Of a stretch of 64,000 nucleotides of DNA, positions 53,101-60,093 are shown one piece after another. How positions within the stretch are numbered: position 1 is the stretch's first letter; the number at the start of each line of letters is the position of its first letter. Origin of the DNA: Streptomyces sp. NBC_01116 (lineage in GTDB: Bacteria; Actinomycetota; Actinomycetes; Streptomycetales; Streptomycetaceae); contig NZ_CP108644.1 of NCBI RefSeq assembly GCF_041435495.1, forward strand, positions 7,425,501 to 7,489,500, read 5' to 3'. A model generated the notes under the pieces. The model worked only from the letters and a program-made list of their open reading frames with translations, made no database searches and was not told where the DNA came from. The translations under genes and the position numbers were made by a program.

Positions 53101-53877
53101 GACAAGGCCAAGGTCCTCGCCACACTCGACGAGACCACCTACACCGGCGGCACCATGAAGGGCGATCACCCGATCTCCTGGTGCCAGACCTACGAGGGCG
53201 GCCGCTCCTTCTACACCGGCCTCGGCCACACCAAGGAGTCCTACGCCGAGCCGGCCTTCCGCGGCCACGTGCTGGGCGGCCTGCGCTACGCCACCGGCCA
53301 GGTCAAGGCCGACTGCAAGCCGGACAAGGACTACCGGCCCATCTTCAACGGCAAGACGCTGGAGGGCTGGAAGCAGGCGGGCCCGGGGAAGTTCTCCGTC
53401 AGCGACGGCGCCCTGCACTCCGAGGGCGGCATGGGCCTGCTCACCTACCAGGCCAAGGAGCTGAAGTCGTACTCGCTGAAGCTCGACTGGAAGATGACCG
53501 GCGACGACAACTCCGGAATCTTCGTCGGCTTCCCGGAGTCCGACGACCCGTGGTCGGCGGTCAACAACGGGTATGAGATCCAGATCGACGCCACCGACGC
53601 CGCCGACCGCACCACCGGCGCCGTCTACACCTTCAAATCCGCCAACATCAAGGCCCGTGACCGCGTCCTGCGGCCGCCGGGACAGTGGAACAGCTACGAG
53701 ATCAAGGTCCAGGGCGAACGTCTGCAGATCTTCCTCAACGGAGCGAAGATCAACGACTTCACCAACACCGACCCCGCCCGCAGTCTGAAGGACGGCTACA
53801 TCGGCCTCCAGAACCACGGAGCCGACGACCAGGTGTCCTTCCGCGACATCCAACTGAAGGAGCTGCCCTCGAAGTAG
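50158..53877 (+). CDS. Large secreted protein: sugar dehydrogenase propeller, PKD, CBM6-like, ThuA and DUF1080 domains
   Basis: 1239 residues from GTG 50158 (CCGGAGGA just upstream); the open frame continues upstream but lacks a site there. A basic start and hydrophobic stretch (LALFTGGLLAAATLTLG) form the signal peptide. Domains in order: glucose/sorbosone-dehydrogenase-like propeller (~55-497, with EGLQGVGVDPDF and YAMGFRNPFRFS), PKD (~505-588, TYAWDFGDGGTS), a CBM6-like region (~701-825), ThuA (~834-1045, VLVFSKTAGFRHDSI, GYVGIHAAADTEYDWEFYGG) and DUF1080 (~1058-1239, FNGKTLEGWK). It probably binds and oxidises extracellular carbohydrate; the ThuA family is linked to disaccharide use. It sits alone between terminators. 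Confidence 0.9.
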   Translation: MHRTRKRLLARTRVRKTLALFTGGLLAAATLTLGSAPGATAHPGHPGHDEPVAEDFQQVTLAKGAEETGEPMSLAVLPDRSVLHTSRSGELRITDSAGNTRVSGTLPVYTHDEEGLQGVGVDPDFAENRAIYLFYAPPMDTPAGDAPETGTAADFAKFDGVNRLSRFVLNEDGTLDTASEKKVLDVPTSRGICCHVGGDIDFDAEGNLYLSTGDDTNPFASDGFTPIDERPDRNPAFDARRTSGSTNDLRGKILRIKVAEDGSYTVPDGNLFAPGTDRTRPEIYAMGFRNPFRFSVDQATGTVYVGDYGPDAGAADPKRGPSGKVEFAKVTKAANFGWPFCVGDNEPYIDYDFGTKASGAAFDCAAPKNESPHNTGLVDLPPAEAAWIPYDGGSVPEFGSGSESPMGGPVYRFDADLDSPVKFPEAYDGDFFAGEFGRQWIKRIEQDADGKVQSINDVPWSGTQIMDMAFGPDGALYVLDYGLAWFGGDENSALYRIENATGGRSPIAEAAAHKTSGTAPLKVRFSSAGTADGDDDPLTYAWDFGDGGTSTAANPTYTYKKNGTYTATLTAEDPTGRTGSASVHVTVGNTAPTVELVLPEDGQLFEFGDSVPFKVNVGDPEDGTIDCTKVEVKFTLGHDSHGHDITTEHGCEGTIKTAMEGGHDPNANIYGGISASYTDNGGGGQAKLTGKDTSRLQPKHRQAEHFDASSGVTTPNKSSAHGGKTVGDIHNDDWISFKTYVLGSTTKLTARVSSAGSGGFLEVRAGSPTGKILGSGPVPVTGSWDTFQDIDIPLRGVPKKQTELFLVFKGGDGALYDVDDFELSNTPVDRTAKRVLVFSKTAGFRHDSIPTGIAALKEIGKDTNITVDSTESAAQFTTSNLARYDAVAFLSTTGDVLNAEQQKAFENYVATGGGYVGIHAAADTEYDWEFYGGLVGAYFDSHPQIQPATVRVEDHDHPATAHLDEEWQRTDEWYNYGTNPRDKAKVLATLDETTYTGGTMKGDHPISWCQTYEGGRSFYTGLGHTKESYAEPAFRGHVLGGLRYATGQVKADCKPDKDYRPIFNGKTLEGWKQAGPGKFSVSDGALHSEGGMGLLTYQAKELKSYSLKLDWKMTGDDNSGIFVGFPESDDPWSAVNNGYEIQIDATDAADRTTGAVYTFKSANIKARDRVLRPPGQWNSYEIKVQGERLQIFLNGAKINDFTNTDPARSLKDGYIGLQNHGADDQVSFRDIQLKELPSK

Positions 53878-53898
53878 GGCGGCCGCCTCTGCCGACGA

Positions 53899-53931
53899 CG
53901 GGCGGGGGAAGCGCACACCTTCCCCCGCCCG
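53899..53931 (+). terminator. Terminator between the multidomain gene and the ebo operon
   Basis: CGGGCGGGGGAAG (53899-53911) and CTTCCCCCGCCCG (53919-53931) form a perfect 13-base stem with a 7-base loop, 22 bases after the stop and only 39 bases before the next start. Confidence 0.8.
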
Positions 53932-53970
53932 CCGTCCTCCACCCCCGACATCCCCCCAGGGAGGCAGCCC

Positions 53971-55173
53971 GTGACCGCACGCGCCGATCGTGAAGGCCGA
54001 ACCGACGCCCCAGGCCGCAGCAACGCCCCGAGCCCCTCGGAGGCCACCGGCCCCGCCGGAGCCGCGGGCCGCACCGGCGTCTGGTTCATCGGAGCACGCG
54101 GCTCCGTGGCGACCACCGCCACCGCGGGCTGCGCCGCCATCGCCGCGGGCCTGCACCCACCGACGGGCATGGTCACCGAGACGCCTCCCTTCGCCGACAG
54201 CGGCCTGCCCGCCCTGGCCGGCCTGGTCTTCGGCGGCCACGACACCCTCGACTGCCCGCTCGCCAAGCGGGCCGAGGCCCTGGCCGACGGCGGCGTACTG
54301 CCGCACGGACTGCCCTCCGCCGTACGCGCCGAACTCGACGCAGCCGACGCGGAGATCCGCCCCGGCGGACCGCTCCCCGGCGACACCCGCACCGACCACG
54401 AACTCATCGCCGCGTTCGCCGCCGACCTCACCGACTTCTCCCACCGCCACGACCTGGCCCGCACCGTCGTCGTCAACGTCGCCTCCACCGAACCCGCGCC
54501 GGGCCCCGGCGACACCCGGCTGCCCGCCAGCTCCCTCTACGCGGCCGCCGCCCTGCGGGCCGGCTGCTCCTACGCCAACTTCACCCCGTCCACCGGCCTG
54601 CGCACCCCCGCGCTCACCGACACCGTCGCCGCCGGCGGACTTCCCCACGCCGGACGCGACGGCAAGACCGGCCAGACGCTGCTCCGTTCCGTGCTCGCCC
54701 CGATGTTCCTCCAGCGCGCCCTCGCCGTACGGGCGTGGTCCGGGTCGAACCTGCTGGGCGGCGGCGACGGAGCGGCGCTGGCCGATCCGGCGGCCGCGGC
54801 GGCCAAGAACGCGGGCAAGGAACGCGTCCTCGCCGACACCTTCGGCACCGCCCCCGAGGGCGAGGTGCACATCGACGACGTGCCCGCGATGGGGGACTGG
54901 AAGACCGCCTGGGACCACATCGCCTTCGACGGCTTCCTCGGCTCCCGCATGATCCTCCAGACCATCTGGCAGGGCTGCGACTCGGCCCTCGCGGCCCCGC
55001 TGGTCCTGGACCTGGCCCGGCTGCTCGCCCGCGCCCACGAGAAGGGGATCAGCGGCCCCCTGCCGGAGCTCGGCTTCTACTTCAAGGACCCGGACGGCGG
55101 CACCTCGGCGGCACTCGCCGAGCAGTACGCCACCTTGCTCACCTTCGCCGAGCGGCTGCGGGACCAGGCATGA
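53971..55173 (+). CDS. Inositol-3-phosphate synthase-like cyclase (first gene of the ebo operon)
   Basis: 400 residues from GTG 53971 (GGAGG upstream). Myo-inositol-phosphate synthases oxidise, cyclise and reduce a sugar phosphate with bound NAD. Marks: Rossmann start GVWFIGARGSVATT (36-49), the block YANFTPSTG, the phosphate/active-site loop GRDGKTGQT (228-236) and WSGSNLLGGGDG near 256-267, with candidate lysines K232, K283 and K311. It is divergent from the main Ino1 pattern, so a different sugar phosphate is possible. The stop overlaps the prenyltransferase ATG. In ebo clusters as I recall them a dehydroquinate-synthase-like enzyme holds the cyclase role. Confidence 0.85.
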   Translation: MTARADREGRTDAPGRSNAPSPSEATGPAGAAGRTGVWFIGARGSVATTATAGCAAIAAGLHPPTGMVTETPPFADSGLPALAGLVFGGHDTLDCPLAKRAEALADGGVLPHGLPSAVRAELDAADAEIRPGGPLPGDTRTDHELIAAFAADLTDFSHRHDLARTVVVNVASTEPAPGPGDTRLPASSLYAAAALRAGCSYANFTPSTGLRTPALTDTVAAGGLPHAGRDGKTGQTLLRSVLAPMFLQRALAVRAWSGSNLLGGGDGAALADPAAAAAKNAGKERVLADTFGTAPEGEVHIDDVPAMGDWKTAWDHIAFDGFLGSRMILQTIWQGCDSALAAPLVLDLARLLARAHEKGISGPLPELGFYFKDPDGGTSAALAEQYATLLTFAERLRDQA

Positions 55174-56510
55174 GGCGGCTTCGGAACGCCCTCCCGGCCG
55201 TTCTCGTCTCCGCCCTGTCGGTACTCCCGGCCGGGCGGCGGAACGGTGTCGCACACGGCGCGGGGACGACCGCCGTGACCGATGATCGTCTGTCCGGTGC
55301 GGGTGGGACTGCACCCGCACCGGACAGGCCCGGACCGACCCCCGCGGGCCCGGCCCCCACGGGCCGGAACGGGCGGCGGAGCGCGGACACCCCGGGCCGG
55401 GCGGACGCGGGATCCGGCCGGCCCGCGCCCCGGGAACGGCTGCGGGCCTGGGCGGAACTGCTGCGGGTCTCCGCCCTGTTCTCCGTGCCCGGGGACGCCC
55501 TGGCGGGCGCTGCGGCGGTGGGCCGCGGGCCCGGCCGGGGCACCGCCCTGGCGATGGGCGCGTCGCTGTGCCTGTACGAGGCCGGGATGGCCCTCAACGA
55601 CTGGGCCGACCGCGACGAGGACGCCGTGGACCGCCCGCACCGCCCGATCCCCTCGGGCCGGATCAGCCCTGCGGCGGCCCTGGGCGCGGCCGGGGTGCTG
55701 ACCGCGGCGGGCCTCGCCCTGGCGGCCCGCGCCGGCCGGCCCGCGCTGTGTGTCGCCACGGGCCTGGCCGCCACGGTCTGGGCCTACGACCTGCACCTGA
55801 AGCACACGAAGGCGGGCTCGGCGGCCATGGCGGCGGCCCGCTCGCTGGACCTGCTGCTGGGCGCGACGGCCACCGCCACGGCCACTGTTCCGGTGACGGG
55901 GTCCGGCACGCCGCGTGGGGGAAGGCGACCCGACAACGTTGCCGGAGGGGCGGCCCCGGCAGGGCCGCGCGGCGGACCGGCCGCCTGCCTGCCCGCGCTG
56001 CCCGCCGCCCTGGCGCTCGGGGCCCACACCTACGGCGTCACCGCCGTGTCGCGCCACGAGGCACAGGGCGGCTCCACCGGCACCCCGCTCGCGGTGCTGG
56101 CCACGACGACGGCACTCGCGGCAGCGGTGCTGAGGGAGCCCCGGGAGCCCCGGGGACGGACGCCCGACCGGCCCGGTGCGACGAGGGCCGACGCCGAGGG
56201 CATCACCGGCGCCGAGGCATTCACGCGACGTCTCGACGCGAGCCCGCTCGGAAAGGTCACCTACCCCCTCCGGCTCCTGACCATCGCGCTCACCGGCGCC
56301 TACCTCCGTACCGCCGGGCCGCCCCTCCTGCACGCCGCGCTCAACCCGTCCCCGCCCCTGACCCAGCGCGCGGTCGGCGGAGGCATCCGGGCCATGATCC
56401 CGCTCCAGGCCGCGCTCGCCGCCCGCGCCGGGGCGCCCGTCACCGCTCTCGCCGTCATGGGCCTGGTCCCTCTCGCCCGCAGCCTCTCCCGGAAGGTGAG
56501 CCCCACATGA
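55170..56510 (+). CDS. eboC: UbiA-like prenyltransferase EboC
   Basis: 446 residues. The first ~90 are a low-complexity Gly/Pro/Ala/Arg stretch, so a later start is possible, though the ATG overlaps the preceding stop. From ~95 the protein is hydrophobic with several helices and carries the UbiA Mg-prenyl-diphosphate motif NDWADRDEDAVDRPHRPIP (143-161). The second motif region is YDLHLKHTKAG (weaker). UbiA enzymes attach a prenyl chain to an acceptor at the membrane; the acceptor may be the product of the neighbouring cyclase. Low-complexity inserts also occur mid-protein (about 250-270 and 325-345). Confidence 0.82.
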   Translation: MRRLRNALPAVLVSALSVLPAGRRNGVAHGAGTTAVTDDRLSGAGGTAPAPDRPGPTPAGPAPTGRNGRRSADTPGRADAGSGRPAPRERLRAWAELLRVSALFSVPGDALAGAAAVGRGPGRGTALAMGASLCLYEAGMALNDWADRDEDAVDRPHRPIPSGRISPAAALGAAGVLTAAGLALAARAGRPALCVATGLAATVWAYDLHLKHTKAGSAAMAAARSLDLLLGATATATATVPVTGSGTPRGGRRPDNVAGGAAPAGPRGGPAACLPALPAALALGAHTYGVTAVSRHEAQGGSTGTPLAVLATTTALAAAVLREPREPRGRTPDRPGATRADAEGITGAEAFTRRLDASPLGKVTYPLRLLTIALTGAYLRTAGPPLLHAALNPSPPLTQRAVGGGIRAMIPLQAALAARAGAPVTALAVMGLVPLARSLSRKVSPT

Positions 56511-57379
56511 CCCTCCACCTCGGATACGGCACCAACGGGCTCACCGACCTGCGCCTGGCCGACGCCCTCGGCCTCCTCGCCGACCTCGGCTACGAGGGCG
56601 TCGGCCTGACCCTCGACCACATGCACCTGGACCCCATGGCCCCGGACCTCTCCGAGCGCACCCGCCAGGTCCGGCGCCGGCTCACCTCCCTCGGGCTCCG
56701 GGTCACCGTGGAGACCGGCGCCCGCTACGTCCTCGACCCGCGCCGCAAACACGGCCCCTCCCTCCTCGACCCGGACCCCGACGCCCGGGCCGCCCGCACC
56801 GCGCTGCTGGTCCGCGCCGTCGACGTGGCCGCCGAGCTCGGCGCGCACGCCGTCCACTGCTTCAGCGGCACCACCCCGCCCGGCACCTCGCCGGACACCG
56901 CGTGGAAACGGCTCACCGAGGCGATCGCGCCCGTACTCGAAGCCGCCGACCGGTCCGGCATCCCCCTCGCCATCGAGCCCGAACCCGGCCACCTCCTCGC
57001 CACCCTCGCCGACTTCCACCACCTGCGCGGCCTGCTCGGCGACCCGGGCCCGCTCGGCCTCACCCTCGACATCGGTCACTGCCAGTGCCTGGAGGAGGAG
57101 ACACCCCTGGAGTGCGTCAGACAGTCCGCCCCCTGGCTCCGGCACGTCCAGATCGAGGACATGAGGCGCGGAGTCCACGAACACCTCCCGTTCGGCGAAG
57201 GGGAGATCGACTTCCCACCCGTGCTCGCCGCCCTGGCCGCCTCGGACTACCGGGGCCTCACCGTCGTCGAACTGCCCCGCCACTCCCACGCGGGCCCCGA
57301 ACTGGCCCGCACCTCGATCGACTTCCTGCGCGACGCCATGAGGCGCGGTACCGCAGCGCAGGGAGCCGCCCCGTGCTGA
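56507..57379 (+). CDS. TIM-barrel isomerase/epimerase of the ebo operon
   Basis: 290 residues, ATGA overlap with eboC. The xylose-isomerase-like barrel has a plausible divalent-metal set: E157 and E159 in IEPEPGH, D188 and H191 in LDIGHCQC, H213, E217/D218 in VQIEDM and E255 in VVELPRH. It is expected to isomerise or epimerise a sugar or cyclitol (phosphate). The operon holds two more barrels of this kind (EboE and the Tat-exported protein), suggesting several sugar-like intermediates. Confidence 0.88.
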   Translation: MTLHLGYGTNGLTDLRLADALGLLADLGYEGVGLTLDHMHLDPMAPDLSERTRQVRRRLTSLGLRVTVETGARYVLDPRRKHGPSLLDPDPDARAARTALLVRAVDVAAELGAHAVHCFSGTTPPGTSPDTAWKRLTEAIAPVLEAADRSGIPLAIEPEPGHLLATLADFHHLRGLLGDPGPLGLTLDIGHCQCLEEETPLECVRQSAPWLRHVQIEDMRRGVHEHLPFGEGEIDFPPVLAALAASDYRGLTVVELPRHSHAGPELARTSIDFLRDAMRRGTAAQGAAPC

Positions 57380-58062
57380 AATCCCGCGAGGAACTCGACG
57401 CCGGACTCGCCGGAGCCGCCCGCGCCTGGCTCGACGTAGCCCTGGCCGAGGCCGCCCACGACGCCGCCACGCCCGACGCACCCGGCCGGGAGGCGACCGG
57501 CCCGTACACCTCCCCGCCGTGGGAACTGCGCTACGCCGCCGCCGGCCGCCACTGCGGACTGGAGCACGCCGACTCCGTACGCTCGCTCCTGCTCGTCGAG
57601 GCCCAGGCCACCCTGCCCTCCGTCACCCGGCTCTACGAACAGGGCACCGCCGCCGAACGCCGCGCCGTCCTGCTCACCCTGCACCGCCTCGACCTGGGCG
57701 ACACCGCGCTCCCGCTCGTCGAGGACGCCCTGCGCGCCAACGACACCCGGCTGGTCGCCGCGGCCGTCGGCCCCTACGGTGGCGACCACCTGGACACGCA
57801 CGCCTGGCGGCACGCCGTACTGAAGTGCCTGTTCACCGAGGTGCCCGTCGCGGCCGTCGCCCGGCTCGCCGACCGGGCCCGGGGAGACGCCGAACTCGCC
57901 CGCATGCTCGGAGACTTCGCCGCCGAGCGCACCGCCGCCGGTCGCATCATCCCCGAAGACCTGCGCACGGTCCTCGACCTCACCGCCCCGGCCGACGAAG
58001 GCGCCCACCGGGCCCCGCCGACCGCGGTTCCCGCAGCCCCCGCCCCCACGGAGGAGTCCTGA
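57373..58062 (+). CDS. eboA: EboA domain protein
   Basis: 229 residues from GTG 57373, which overlaps the previous stop by seven bases and has GGGAG seven bases upstream. It is all-helical and rich in alanine and leucine, with conserved-looking W38-type region PPWELRYAAAGRHCG, VEAQATLPSVTRLYEQG and GDTALPLVEDALRANDTRLV. No catalytic motif is visible. EboA is the least understood member of ebo clusters. Assignment rests on sequence character and its position directly before a TatD hydrolase and EboE/EboF. Confidence 0.75.
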   Translation: MLKSREELDAGLAGAARAWLDVALAEAAHDAATPDAPGREATGPYTSPPWELRYAAAGRHCGLEHADSVRSLLLVEAQATLPSVTRLYEQGTAAERRAVLLTLHRLDLGDTALPLVEDALRANDTRLVAAAVGPYGGDHLDTHAWRHAVLKCLFTEVPVAAVARLADRARGDAELARMLGDFAAERTAAGRIIPEDLRTVLDLTAPADEGAHRAPPTAVPAAPAPTEES

Positions 58063-58910
58063 TGCGCATCTTCGACCCCCACATCCACATGACCTCCCGC
58101 ACCACCGACGACTATCAGGCGATGTACGACGCGGGCGTCCGCGCGCTCGTCGAACCGTCCTTCTGGCTCGGCCAGCCCCGCACCTCGCCCGCCAGCTTCT
58201 TCGACTACTTCGACGCGCTCCTCGGCTGGGAGCCCTTCCGCGCCTCGCAGTACGGCATCGCGCACCACTGCACGCTCGCCCTCAACCCCAAGGAGGCGAA
58301 CGACCCCCGCTGCACCCCCGTCCTGGACGCGCTGCCCCGCTACCTCGAAAAGGACGGGGTCGTCGCCGTCGGCGAGATCGGCTACGACTCCATGACCCCG
58401 GCCGAGGACCACGCCCTGGCCGCCCAGCTCCAGCTCGCCGCCGACCACGGGCTGCCCGCCCTCGTCCACACCCCGCACCGCGACAAGCTCGCCGGTCTGC
58501 ACCGCACCATCGACGTCATCCGCGAATCGAACCTCCCCCCGGAGCACGTCCTCCTCGACCACCTCAACGAGACCACGGTGCAGGCCGCCACCGACAGCGG
58601 CTGCTGGGCCGGATTCTCCATCTACCCGGACACCAAGATGGACGAGGACCGGATGGTCGCCATCCTCCGGAACCACGGCACCGAGAAGATGATCGTCAAC
58701 TCGGCCGCCGACTGGGGGAGGAGCGACCCCCTCAAGACCCGCAAGGTCGCCGACGCGATGCTGAGGGCCGGCTTCACCGAGGACGACGTCGACCAGGTCC
58801 TGTGGCGCAACCCCGTCGCCTTCTACGGCCGGAGCGGCCGCCTCCAGTTGGACGTCCCGGCCCCCGATCCACTCCACGAGGGCAACTCCATCCTGCGCGG
58901 CGGGGAGTGA
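58062..58910 (+). CDS. eboB: TatD-like metal-dependent hydrolase EboB
   Basis: 282 residues; GGAGGAG precedes the ATG, which shares one base with the eboA stop. The amidohydrolase-fold metal set is clear: D5/H7/H9 (FDPHIHM), E105 (GEIGYD), H136 and H139 (LVHTPHRDK), H167 (LLDHLNE) and D217 (SAADWG). TatD relatives are nucleases or phosphoesterases, but ebo versions form a separate group whose substrate is unknown. Confidence 0.88.
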   Translation: MRIFDPHIHMTSRTTDDYQAMYDAGVRALVEPSFWLGQPRTSPASFFDYFDALLGWEPFRASQYGIAHHCTLALNPKEANDPRCTPVLDALPRYLEKDGVVAVGEIGYDSMTPAEDHALAAQLQLAADHGLPALVHTPHRDKLAGLHRTIDVIRESNLPPEHVLLDHLNETTVQAATDSGCWAGFSIYPDTKMDEDRMVAILRNHGTEKMIVNSAADWGRSDPLKTRKVADAMLRAGFTEDDVDQVLWRNPVAFYGRSGRLQLDVPAPDPLHEGNSILRGGE

Positions 58911-58917
58911 GGCAGCC

Positions 58918-60093
58918 ATGCGCTTCCGCCACCCGGACGGCTCGACGGTCCACCTCGCCTACTGCACCAACGTCCACCCCGCCGAAACCCTGGACGGCGT
59001 CCGCGCCCAGCTCCGCGACCACTGCGAACCCGTCCGCCGCCGACTCGGCCGGGACCGGCTCGGCATCGGCCTCTGGCTCGCCCGGGACGCGGCCCGCGCC
59101 CTGATCAACGACCCCGCCGAACTCCGCGCACTGCGCGCCGAACTCGACAGCCGCGGCCTCGAAGTGGTCACCCTCAACGGCTTCCCCTACGAGGGATTCG
59201 GCGCCGACGAGGTCAAGTACCGGGTCTACCGGCCGGACTGGACCGAACCCGACCGCCTCGCCCACACCACCGACCTCGCCCGCCTCCTGGCCGCCCTCCT
59301 CCCGGACGACACCACCGAAGGCACCATCTCCACCCTGCCGCTCGCCTGGCGCACCCCCTACGACGGCGACCCCGGGGCGGCGCGCGCCGCACGCGCCGCC
59401 CTCACCACACTCGCCCAGCGCCTCGACGCCCTGGCCGAACTGACCGGCAAGTCCATCCGCGTCGGCCTCGAACCGGAACCGGGCTGCACGGTCGAGACCA
59501 CCGCCGACGCCATCGCCCCGCTCACCGACGTCGCCCACGACCGGATCGGGATCTGCGTCGACACCTGCCACCTCGCCACCTCCTTCGAGGATCCCGCAAC
59601 CGCACTCGACGCCCTGGCCGCCGCCGGCATCCGCGTCGTCAAGTCCCAGCTCTCCGCGGCCCTGCACGCCGACCACCCCCACCTGCCCGAGGTCCGCACC
59701 GCGCTCGCCGCGTTCGCCGAACCCCGGTTCCTGCACCAGACCCGCACGCGCACCGCCGCCGGACTGCGCGGCACCGACGACCTGGACGAAGCCGTCACCG
59801 GCCGGGCACTCCCCGACTCCACCCCCTGGCGCGCCCACTTCCACGTACCGCTCCACGCACCCCCGGCGCCCCCGCTGACCTCGACGCTGCCCGTGCTCCG
59901 CGACACGCTCGTCCGGCTCGTCGGCGGGCCCGTGCCCCTGACCCGGCACCTGGAGGTGGAGACGTACACCTGGCAGGCGCTGCCGGCCGAACTGCGCCCC
60001 CGCACCCGCACCCAGCTCGCCGACGGCATCGCCGCCGAACTCACCCTCGCCCGCGACCTCCTGGTCGACCTCGGCCTCAAGGAACTGCCATGA
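58918..60093 (+). CDS. eboE: EboE, TIM-barrel 'metabolite traffic' protein
   Basis: 391 residues, starting seven bases after eboB. The N-terminus (HLAYCTNVHPAETLDGV) is characteristic of EboE. The xylose-isomerase-like barrel carries E185/E187 in GLEPEPGC, D215 and H218 in CVDTCHLATSFEDP, and histidines in KSQLSAALHADHP and HFHVPLHAP. In cyanobacteria the ebo genes are reported to be needed for moving a scytonemin precursor to the periplasm. The enzymatic step of EboE is not known. The stop overlaps eboF (ATGA). Confidence 0.88.
   Translation: MRFRHPDGSTVHLAYCTNVHPAETLDGVRAQLRDHCEPVRRRLGRDRLGIGLWLARDAARALINDPAELRALRAELDSRGLEVVTLNGFPYEGFGADEVKYRVYRPDWTEPDRLAHTTDLARLLAALLPDDTTEGTISTLPLAWRTPYDGDPGAARAARAALTTLAQRLDALAELTGKSIRVGLEPEPGCTVETTADAIAPLTDVAHDRIGICVDTCHLATSFEDPATALDALAAAGIRVVKSQLSAALHADHPHLPEVRTALAAFAEPRFLHQTRTRTAAGLRGTDDLDEAVTGRALPDSTPWRAHFHVPLHAPPAPPLTSTLPVLRDTLVRLVGGPVPLTRHLEVETYTWQALPAELRPRTRTQLADGIAAELTLARDLLVDLGLKELP

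Noticed and set aside
51121..55320. Very long open frame on the minus strand (about 1400 codons)
   Set aside because: It runs antisense through the well-supported multidomain gene and the inositol-phosphate-synthase-like gene, is extremely Gly/Ala/Val-rich and has no domain; a shadow of GC-rich codon bias.
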